A model generated the notes under the pieces. The model did no database searches, had not been told where the DNA came from, and saw only the letters and a program-made list of their open reading frames with translations. Positions 1 to 5,586 of a DNA stretch of 5,586 nt are shown here, one piece after another. The stretch is taken from NCBI GenBank assembly GCA_030837305.1, contig JAUPKT010000046.1:1-5586 (forward strand), in the 5' to 3' direction. The stretch is from Thermodesulfobacteriota bacterium (lineage in GTDB: Bacteria; Desulfobacterota; Desulfomonilia; Desulfomonilales; Desulfomonilaceae). The position numbers were made by a program, and so were the translations under genes. Numbering within the stretch: the stretch's first letter is position 1; each line of letters opens with the position of its first letter.

Positions 1-2257
1 GGTCGATCCGGAGAATCTCACGCAAACACTGTCTGCCGTCCATTACCGGCATGATCAAGTCGAGAATCACTAGCGAGATGCTTTCTCTCTCCCTCTGGTA
101 TATCTCCAGAGCATCTTTTCCGTTACCCGCCGTGATGACATCATAGCCGAAGCGGCTTAGAAGAGCTTTCCCCAGTTCACTGAGAACTTCCTCGTCATCC
201 ACCAGGAGAATCGTCTCGGTTCCACACCGAATAGCCGCATCAAACGTGGGCGTCGCCGAACGTCCTTCAGTCTCAATTGCAGGGAAGTAAATTTTGAACG
301 CGGTCCCATGTCTAGGCTCGCTGTAACACGTTATATGGCCGTCATGCTGTTTAACTATGCCATAGACAGTCGCAAGGCCAAGACCGGTGCCTTTACCTGT
401 TTCCTTGGTTGTGAAGAAAGGTTCAAAAATGTGCGCCAGTGTTTCCTTATCCATGCCGTGACCAGTATCCGAGACGGTTAGCAACACATAACGACCAGAT
501 ATTGTGTGAAAATGTGTGCGGCAATATTCTTCGTCCAATTCGATATCTTCAGTTTGAAAGGGTAGTGTTCCTCCATTCGGCATCGCATCTCTTGCATTCA
601 CTCCGAGATTCATTAAGACCTGGCCTATCTGAGACGGATCGGCTTGAATTGATTCCAAGTCGCTACTGAGACACAATTCAATTCTTATGGTTTTGGGTAT
701 CGTGTGCGACAGGATGCTTTGGATATGGTCTATTTCCTGATTCAAGTTCACAGGAACATGTTCTGTCTCAATCTTCCGGCTGAAGGTCATCAAACTCTTG
801 ACGAGATCGGCCCCCCGCTGTCCTGCCTGGTATATTTTCTGTAAATCAGAATAGTCTCTCTCTCCTTCTTTTTTGCGTTGGAGCATGATTTCGCTATATC
901 CCGATACCGCCTGGAGCATATTGTTGAAATCGTGGGCAATGCCGCTGGCCAGGGTTCCGACCGCCTCCATCTTCTGGGCTTGAAAAAGTTGCAATCTGAG
1001 GTTTTCGCTTTCTTGATCGCTTAGCTTACGGTCGGTAATATCCGATGAAATCCCTAGTAGGAATAGGGAAGCGCCATTGGCGTCGAAAATAGGAATCTTT
1101 TTTGTGTGTAAGAACCTTTTGCCTTTCAGTTTCGTGTCTATTTCCTCCTCAGGTATTTCTAAGAGCCTTCCTGAGGCTAAGACTTCCTTGTCCTTTGCAA
1201 TGAAGAAATCTGCTTGCTCCAAAGGGAAAAGGTCGTAGTCGTTCTTGCCGAGTAAGTCTTCTCGAGAATAGCCTAACAACTCTTCCCCTGCCTTGTTGAA
1301 TCGGACAAATCGAAGATTTTCGGCATCCTTGACGAAAATCATGTCTGGTATATTTTCTACGACTTGTTGAAGGAACATCTCACTATTCTCAAGCTCCTCC
1401 TCTGATCGCTTGCGGTCTGTGATATTAGTAATTACGCCTATGGTCCCTGCATAAACCCCACCAGGCCCATGAAGGGCAGTTACGCAGACGTCTGCCCAGA
1501 CGACGCGGCCGTCTTTCGTGAGATAGCGCTTCTCGAATCGATAGGAATCTGTCTCTCCCCTCACCAAGCTCTGATGCTGGATTTCAGAAGACTCAATATC
1601 CTCAGGGTGCGTCACGTCGACGATCGTTAGATCCATCAGTTCATCTTCTGAGTACCCGAGCATATTACACAAAGAACTGTTTACTCGCACGAATCGCCCA
1701 TTGGCATCCACTACGTCTATTCCGACGGCGGCGTTTTCAAAGATTCCCCTGTAGCGCTCTTCGCTGTCCTGCAGTTTCTTTTTTGAAGCTACAAGATCAG
1801 CAACCTTCTTCTCAAGCTTTCGGAACAGAACCCTATTATATTGCCTAAAAAATTCCATTTCGTCGCCCAGAGGATTTTCAACGTGAGTCTTAGGTTCAGC
1901 AAGAAATTGTGTGATCGTTTTACCAAGCAACTCCAAGTCATCTGGTTTGACGAGAAATTGGTCAACTCCGAGGCTCAATGCAAATTCCTTGTCCTCCTCA
2001 GAGGTGTAAGTGGCAGTATAGAAAATAAGCGGAATTTTCTTAAGGTCCCCATCCGCCCTTACTTCTCTGCAGAGCTGGAAGCCGTCCATCCTCGGCATGA
2101 GTATATCAGAGATGATCAAGCCAGCCCCTGATGATCGTAACAGGTCGAGAGCCTCCAGACCGTCATGGGCCAAAAGAACATCATATCCATGCCCCCTGAG
2201 AAGTGTTTCGAGCATGTACCTGTTTTCATCGTTGTCATCAACAATCAAGACTTTCAT
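1..2257 (-). CDS. Hybrid histidine kinase REC-PAS-PAS-HisKA-HATPase-REC, cut by left edge (3' end missing)
   Basis: A soluble signalling kinase that should receive phosphate on its first receiver, sense through PAS domains, autophosphorylate and pass phosphate to its own last receiver. The frame is unbroken for 752 codons. Seen, in order: REC at about 1-120 (acidic pair D7/D8, acceptor D51 in [11 protein letters not shown]81, K104 in LVKP); a charged helical linker at about 130-165; PAS at about 165-283 ending TNITDRK; PAS at about 294-411 ending SDITDRK; HisKA with H442 in GIAHDFNN; HATPase with N554 in VNARDAM, D597 in [16 protein letters not shown] near 612-619 and GKGTGLGL at 622-629; then a second REC from about 681 (D687/D688, acceptor D733 in [10 protein letters not shown]). 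The rest of this REC, with its Thr/Ser and Lys, lies outside the window. No membrane segment or signal peptide is visible, so it should be cytosolic. The ATG at 2257 is chosen because it begins a normal REC first strand (MKVLIVDD) and has GGAG 7 bases upstream. It overlaps the preceding receiver gene by 20 bases. The ligands of the PAS domains cannot be told. Architecture is near certain; partner and output are unknown. Confidence 0.96.
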   Translation of the reverse strand, partial: MKVLIVDDNDENRYMLETLLRGHGYDVLLAHDGLEALDLLRSSGAGLIISDILMPRMDGFQLCREVRADGDLKKIPLIFYTATYTSEEDKEFALSLGVDQFLVKPDDLELLGKTITQFLAEPKTHVENPLGDEMEFFRQYNRVLFRKLEKKVADLVASKKKLQDSEERYRGIFENAAVGIDVVDANGRFVRVNSSLCNMLGYSEDELMDLTIVDVTHPEDIESSEIQHQSLVRGETDSYRFEKRYLTKDGRVVWADVCVTALHGPGGVYAGTIGVITNITDRKRSEEELENSEMFLQQVVENIPDMIFVKDAENLRFVRFNKAGEELLGYSREDLLGKNDYDLFPLEQADFFIAKDKEVLASGRLLEIPEEEIDTKLKGKRFLHTKKIPIFDANGASLFLLGISSDITDRKLSDQESENLRLQLFQAQKMEAVGTLASGIAHDFNNMLQAVSGYSEIMLQRKKEGERDYSDLQKIYQAGQRGADLVKSLMTFSRKIETEHVPVNLNQEIDHIQSILSHTIPKTIRIELCLSSDLESIQADPSQIGQVLMNLGVNARDAMPNGGTLPFQTEDIELDEEYCRTHFHTISGRYVLLTVSDTGHGMDKETLAHIFEPFFTTKETGKGTGLGLATVYGIVKQHDGHITCYSEPRHGTAFKIYFPAIETEGRSATPTFDAAIRCGTETILLVDDEEVLSELGKALLSRFGYDVITAGNGKDALEIYQRERESISLVILDLIMPVMDGRQCLREILRID

Positions 2258-2681
2258 TGGATTTCTCCGGAGCCATCGGCCTGTCTTTGCACTCTTCCGC
2301 CGTGGCGTATCGATTCGTTTCCGTTAGATAAACATTGAGTTCGTCTATGATCGTTTCAGAATTGATGGGCTTTTCTAAGTAGCCGTTACATCCGGCGGCC
2401 AGAAGACGCTCGCGGTCCCCGGTCATGGCATAGGATGTTATCGCAATGATAGGAATGGGGAATTCTCTGTTTGACGCTCGGATCCGCTGTATCGCTTCAA
2501 GACCATCAATACCGGGAAGCTGAATGTCCATGAGGATTAGGTCAGGCCGATCTCTGAAAGCCATTTCCACGCCTTCTTCTCCAGTCAAGGCCTTGATGGG
2601 CTGGTGCCCCATTTGTTCGATAATATAACATATTAGATACATATTCGTCAGATTGTCTTCCACCACAAGGATTTTCTTCAT
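2238..2681 (-). CDS. Stand-alone receiver (response regulator), DivK-like, no output domain
   Basis: A single-domain response regulator of 147 aa. It should take phosphate from a kinase and act by protein contact, since no DNA-binding or enzymatic domain follows. Seen: MKKILVVEDN start with E8/D9, acceptor D52 in LILMDIQLPGIDG, T82, an AMTGDRERLLAAGC stretch at 85-98, and K104 in YLEKPI. The VEDN start, MDIQLP and the AMxGDxER-AGC-KPI pattern are shared with DivK-like receivers, which are known to bind and regulate kinases as well as carry phosphate. REC ends near residue 120. The last 27 residues (TNRYATAEE onward, ending in Cys) are polar, low in hydrophobics and look unstructured. The start is supported by a G-rich ribosome site overlapping the stop of the sensor kinase gene. 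It lies 9 bases after that gene and overlaps the hybrid kinase gene by 20 bases, so it is probably co-translated with both and is the obvious candidate partner of the upstream kinase. I do not assign the name divK: the likeness is to the class, not proven orthology. Confidence 0.95.
   Translation of the reverse strand: MKKILVVEDNLTNMYLICYIIEQMGHQPIKALTGEEGVEMAFRDRPDLILMDIQLPGIDGLEAIQRIRASNREFPIPIIAITSYAMTGDRERLLAAGCNGYLEKPINSETIIDELNVYLTETNRYATAEECKDRPMAPEKSNESLDC
2265..2268 (-). promoter_or_regulatory. Ribosome binding site of the hybrid kinase, inside the receiver gene
   Basis: The minus strand reads GGAG with a 7-base spacer before the ATG at 2257. It lies inside the coding sequence of the receiver, in the codons of its polar C-terminal tail. 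A ribosome finishing the receiver would stop 20 bases beyond the new start, which favours translational coupling. The site also decides the start of the hybrid kinase. Confidence 0.75.
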
Positions 2682-2686
2682 TACGA

Positions 2687-2693
2687 CCCCCTA
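2687..2693 (-). promoter_or_regulatory. Ribosome binding site of the stand-alone receiver, overlapping the sensor kinase stop codon
   Basis: The minus strand reads TAGGGGG, whose first three bases are the TAG stop of the sensor kinase; the G-run is followed by 5 bases and the ATG at 2681. The layout suggests that a terminating ribosome could reload on the receiver gene, keeping kinase and receiver amounts linked. Confidence 0.65.
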
Positions 2694-5249
2694 CTGGCTA
2701 GCTGGTAGGCTAATACTAAAGGCGCTACCCCTGCCGAGTTCGCTTTCCGCTAATATATCACCTCCGAGAAGGTTCATGAGTTTCTTTGAAAGATATAATC
2801 CGAGGCCTGTTCCTTCCTGCTGCGGCATATCAACAGACGTGATCCGGCTAAAAAACTGGAAAAGCCTGGTCATATCCTCAGCTCGAATTCCAAGACCGGT
2901 ATCCTGCACCTTAACGTTCACTTTGCCGTTTTCCTTCGCTACTGTAATAATTACTTTGCCGCTCTCGGTGAATTTTACGGCATTACCTACAAGATTTACC
3001 AACACCTGACGGACACGGCGTTGGTCACTCTTTAGGTCAAGGGTTTCCGGTCCATCCAGGTCGATGGCAATGCCCTTGCGTCCAGCGGCAGGTTCGGACA
3101 ATGCCGCCACCTCACGGACAACATTCATAAGATCGAACTCGGCCAGTGTAATCTCGATCTTGCCCGCTTCGATCTTGCTCAGGTCGATGATGTCAGTAAT
3201 CAGGCCAAGAAGGTGCAGCGAACTCTTCTTGACCATACCCAGTTGTTTTTTTTGTTCGTCGTTCAAGGGACCTGGCATTTCCTGGAGGAGTATACCGGTG
3301 AAGCCGATGATTGAGTTGAGCGGAGTACGTAATTCGTGACTCATGGAAGCGATAAAGAGCGACTTGAGCCGGTCCAACTCTCGCAGCCGTTCATTTGCGG
3401 CTTCAAGCTCTGTCTTGGCTTTACTCATATCATCGAAAAGATTCTGCAGAGCCTTCTGGGATTGTTCCAATTCCCAGGTTCGTTCACTGACCATATCCTC
3501 GAGATGGAGACGATGCTTGTCCAGTTCGCCCTCAATCCGCTTGCGTTCCGTGATATCACGAATTATAGTCAGAAGGCATAATTCGCTGTCCAGCACTATG
3601 CTTTCGCCAGACACAAGGCCGTCTAGGATCTTGCCCGATTTCGTTCGGAAACGGGCCTCCATGTCCCTTACCGCTCCCTGTTCCCTAACTGCGGCGCCAT
3701 ATTGTTCCCGGTCATTTGGGTCAACCCACAGCTTCAGGTCCACTGTAGTCCGGTTGATCACCTCGTCGCGCGAGTAGCCCGTCTGTGTAAGAAAAACATC
3801 ATTGACTTCAAACAGATGCCCGTCGACTGCCCGGCTGATAACAATAGCGTCGGGTGTCGCATGAAAGGCCTTGAAAAACCTTTCTTCTGAATGGCGCAGA
3901 GCGTTCTCCATTTGTTTCCGCTCGGTGATGTCGGAGATAACCGCTATGCGGGCATTGTGTCTCTCGTAGTCAATATCTTCAGAGCGTGCCACGATAGAGA
4001 TTATAGATCCATCGGCCTTCAGGTGGCGCCACTCACCCACAGACGCAGGACCTTGAAGCGCTGCCGCTAATCGAGTTATAGGAACCTTTTCATCCTCGGG
4101 ATAGATATCTGTCAGATGTAAAGAAAGCGCCTTCTCGTAACTGTAGCCGTAATGGTCTGTAAAAGCTCCGTTCACCGCTAGTATTTTTAGCGTCCCGCGT
4201 TCGTAAATAAGGATGGGCGCTGGGTTGTGTTCGAAAAGTTGCCGGTATCGCTGTTCGCTGGAGCGCAGTTCCTTTTCGATCTGTTTGCGTTTCTCTTCCT
4301 CAGCCAGAACAAACCACGCTTTTGCTCCTACAATGGAGAAGAACATTCCCCCGATGAATATCACCCCAATGACCAAGATCAGCCTGTTCCGGAAAGAGGA
4401 AAGGGTTGAAAGCACTTCCGTCTCGGAAGAGACCACTGCGATTGACCAGAATGTAGCGCCAATATTGATGGGCAGATACACCGCGTGTAGTCTGACGGGC
4501 GCAACTGTTTGTTGGCCTATTTTGTCAAAAGTATATGTGGCTATCCCTTGACGCCCCCGGAGCATATCTTCAACCATTGACATAATCGAAGGGAAGTCTT
4601 TGTAATTCTCGTAAACTGATTTTCCGGTAAAACCTTGAAACGGGCTGTACAACTGTGTCCCATCACGACTAACGACCCAGGCGTAACCTGTTTGTCCTAT
4701 CTCGATTACTCCCAGATAACGCTTCGCCAGACTCTCAAAGTTTATCAGGATAGAGATTGTTCCCTTGAAGGATGGCCCCTTAAACACTGGCACATGGAGC
4801 GCAACGGCATAGAAGCCTTGAACCGTCTTGAATACATCGCTCACCACTGGTTTGTGATCTCTCAGTATCTCTTGTACGTGCTTCTGGTCCGAAATGTTGG
4901 TTCCAATCAACAGATTGAAGGGGACAGTGCATATGATCGTACCATTCTCGTCAACCCGGGTGATCGACAGTATCTGTTCCTGGTGCGCTTCAAGGAACAG
5001 ATCCATATATAGTTTTCCCCTGGTGTCGTTGTTAATAATCGCATCCATTCTGGCAAATGAGGTCAGAATACCAGTCCATATTTTAAAAAATTCTTCAATC
5101 CCCCGGGCTGCCTGCTTGGCATGAATCATCTGTTCTTCATTGAGTTTTTCAAAAGCGGTTTTTTTGGCTTCATTATAAAAAGCGTAAAAAAGGACAACAC
5201 ATACCCCCGCAAAGCTGCTTATCAGTAAGAAAAGGGTTCTTTTTTTCAT
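2691..5249 (-). CDS. Membrane sensor histidine kinase: dCache-like sensor, two PAS domains, HisKA-HATPase
   Basis: An 852 aa sensor kinase of the inner membrane. Seen, in order: a short N-terminal KKR and a membrane helix at about 5-24; an extracytoplasmic region at about 25-286 with the look of a double Cache (dCache_1) domain, including SDVFKT-GFYAVALHVPV at about 137-155, a GTISILINFESLAKRYL strand-helix at 163-179 and GQTGYAWVVSRDGTQLYSP at 185-203; a second membrane helix at about 287-309; PAS at about 331-445 (ends SDITERK); PAS at about 454-570 (ends RDITERK); a coiled coil at about 571-628; HisKA with H638 in SMSHELRTPLN; HATPase with N756 in VNLVGNAVKFT, D783 in QDTGLGI, a LFQFF F-box near 796 and EGTGLGLYLSKKL from 812. 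The HELRT motif fits a kinase that can also act as phosphatase on its partner. There is no receiver at its C-terminus; the separate receiver gene 9 bases downstream supplies that role. Cache domains usually bind small molecules such as organic acids or amino acids, but the ligand is not readable here. The start is the ATG directly before the first membrane helix; its ribosome site is weak (AGAG, 7 bases upstream). Confidence 0.96.
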   Translation of the reverse strand: MKKRTLFLLISSFAGVCVVLFYAFYNEAKKTAFEKLNEEQMIHAKQAARGIEEFFKIWTGILTSFARMDAIINNDTRGKLYMDLFLEAHQEQILSITRVDENGTIICTVPFNLLIGTNISDQKHVQEILRDHKPVVSDVFKTVQGFYAVALHVPVFKGPSFKGTISILINFESLAKRYLGVIEIGQTGYAWVVSRDGTQLYSPFQGFTGKSVYENYKDFPSIMSMVEDMLRGRQGIATYTFDKIGQQTVAPVRLHAVYLPINIGATFWSIAVVSSETEVLSTLSSFRNRLILVIGVIFIGGMFFSIVGAKAWFVLAEEEKRKQIEKELRSSEQRYRQLFEHNPAPILIYERGTLKILAVNGAFTDHYGYSYEKALSLHLTDIYPEDEKVPITRLAAALQGPASVGEWRHLKADGSIISIVARSEDIDYERHNARIAVISDITERKQMENALRHSEERFFKAFHATPDAIVISRAVDGHLFEVNDVFLTQTGYSRDEVINRTTVDLKLWVDPNDREQYGAAVREQGAVRDMEARFRTKSGKILDGLVSGESIVLDSELCLLTIIRDITERKRIEGELDKHRLHLEDMVSERTWELEQSQKALQNLFDDMSKAKTELEAANERLRELDRLKSLFIASMSHELRTPLNSIIGFTGILLQEMPGPLNDEQKKQLGMVKKSSLHLLGLITDIIDLSKIEAGKIEITLAEFDLMNVVREVAALSEPAAGRKGIAIDLDGPETLDLKSDQRRVRQVLVNLVGNAVKFTESGKVIITVAKENGKVNVKVQDTGLGIRAEDMTRLFQFFSRITSVDMPQQEGTGLGLYLSKKLMNLLGGDILAESELGRGSAFSISLPASQ

Positions 5250-5413
5250 GTTACTACTCTGTCTTTAATTCCCAAAAGGAGCCAGGACAAGCGCTCGGAT
5301 AGGAATAGCGAAGCAATGGCGGAACGTTTAAACTCAGATTCGGTTTCGGTGAGACGGCAGACTTAAATATGATTCTCGAGCTAAACAAGGCTGTTTGGAT
5401 TAGCCTAGTGATC
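5250..5413 (-). other. Intergenic region before the sensor kinase, probable site of any operon promoter
   Basis: This is the only non-coding gap of note in the window (164 bases). It is the natural place for a promoter of the kinase-receiver-hybrid kinase group. I found no convincing sigma-70 pair or sigma-54 site and no clear operator. It holds a small imperfect hairpin next to the upstream stop (5380-5404), a tandem pair of the 6-mer ACCGAA on the minus strand (5339-5350), and the 8-base palindrome GTTTAAAC (5326-5333). No small open frame with a good ribosome site was seen. Whether it contains a promoter is inference from position only. Confidence 0.4.
5380..5404 (-). terminator. Weak imperfect hairpin after the upstream receiver gene, possible terminator
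   Basis: Outer arms GCTAA/TTAGC enclose an inner ACA-GCCT-TGT hairpin, with five unpaired bases on one side. It starts about 10 bases after the TAG of the upstream gene, where a terminator would be expected. The stem is short and A/T-rich and no T-run follows on the minus strand, so it does not meet the usual picture of an intrinsic terminator. Treat as a possibility only. Confidence 0.15.
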
Positions 5414-5586
5414 CTATTCACTATCCAACCCAGAACGGACCTCTTTCAATAGCCCAGCCATCGCAAAAGGCTTTTGTAGAAATCCCTTGACGAGAGGTCG
5501 GATCTGTTTGTGTAGCTCATCTTCCGGCGCATAACCACTGGCTATCAAAACTTTTACTGATGGGTCAATCTTTACCATTTCCATTA
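5414..5586 (-). CDS. C-terminal part of a receiver domain, probably the end of a hybrid histidine kinase (5' end missing)
   Basis: The last 56 codons of a gene that enters from the right edge, ending in TAG at 5416-5414. The peptide carries the second half of a REC domain: strand 4 with the conserved Thr/Ser position as Ser (VKVLIASGY), then a helix, then the conserved lysine in GFLQKPF, then the last helix (AGLLKEVRSGLDSE) and the stop. The acceptor aspartate is outside the window. The IASGY and FLQKPF wording, and the protein ending just after the REC, are common in hybrid kinases of the HDFNN type whose receiver is C-terminal; a short stand-alone receiver is the alternative. The in-frame ATG codons at 5584 and 5578 fall inside the fold and are not believable starts. 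It is on the same strand as the downstream kinase and 164 bases from it, so it may or may not share its transcript. Confidence 0.85.
   Translation of the reverse strand, partial: MEMVKIDPSVKVLIASGYAPEDELHKQIRPLVKGFLQKPFAMAGLLKEVRSGLDSE

Noticed and set aside
439..669. A plus-strand frame of 76 codons opposite the ATPase domain
   Set aside because: It is antisense to the conserved N-box and D-box region and has no recognisable domain or ribosome site.
1841..2131. A plus-strand frame of 96 codons opposite the hybrid kinase
   Set aside because: It is antisense to the intact REC and linker region of the minus-strand kinase, its peptide has no recognisable domain, and the kinase frame accounts for the codon pattern.
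3343..3777. A plus-strand frame of 144 codons and overlapping shorter frames across 2653-5124
   Set aside because: All are antisense to the 852 aa kinase; the peptides are Ser/Arg-rich in the manner of complementary-strand translation and match no family.
1022..3935. Four similar stretches coding DITERK/DITDRK (about 1022-1045, 1406-1429, 3537-3560, 3912-3935), which look like a dispersed DNA repeat
   Set aside because: They are the conserved ends of four PAS domains; the likeness comes from protein conservation and codons differ between copies.
5261..5300. A sigma-54-like TGGC ... TTGG sequence before the sensor kinase
   Set aside because: The spacing is about two bases too short and the second element lacks the GC pair; the match is too poor.
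5414..5584. A complete 56-codon small protein starting at the ATG at 5584
   Set aside because: The peptide is plainly the second half of a receiver fold and the frame stays open to the window edge, so the ATG is internal.
1..5586. The window as a closed circle, because joining the cut left and right frames keeps the reading frame
   Set aside because: The join would duplicate about ten residues at the same place in the receiver (ILRID followed by MVKID), so the two fragments are homologous pieces of different genes.

Overview
The window is a block of bacterial two-component signalling genes, all read from the minus strand. Reading from right to left (the direction of transcription) it holds: the last 56 codons of a protein ending in a receiver (REC) domain, cut by the right edge; a gap of 164 bases; a membrane sensor kinase with a dCache-like extracytoplasmic part, two PAS domains and a HisKA/HATPase core (852 aa); a stand-alone DivK-like receiver (147 aa); and a soluble hybrid kinase REC-PAS-PAS-HisKA-HATPase-REC that is still open at the left edge (752 codons visible). 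The long open frame at 1-2257 is inferred from reading the complement directly; it has a start codon but its stop lies outside the window.

The last three genes are packed as an operon: 9 bases separate the sensor kinase from the receiver, and the receiver and hybrid kinase overlap by 20 bases, with each downstream Shine-Dalgarno sequence placed in or against the end of the gene before it. The expected flow is: an outside or periplasmic signal acts on the dCache kinase, phosphate passes to the small receiver and/or to the N-terminal receiver of the hybrid kinase, and the hybrid kinase adds cytosolic PAS input and its own C-terminal receiver. No DNA-binding, cyclic-di-GMP, HPt or other output domain is visible, so the end of the pathway is outside the window.

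The host cannot be named from this sequence. Moderate base composition, a dense array of PAS-rich hybrid kinases and kinase modules of the AHDFNN type ending in receivers with an IASGY motif suggest a free-living Gram-negative bacterium, for instance of the Desulfobacterota (former Deltaproteobacteria). That is an impression from protein style, not a placement.

I see no mobile element, CRISPR array, RNA gene or long repeat. The plus-strand open frames are antisense shadows of the kinase genes. The families are all known; what deserves a second look is the arrangement (two kinase types around a DivK-like receiver, with REC-ended proteins on both flanks) rather than a new type of protein.
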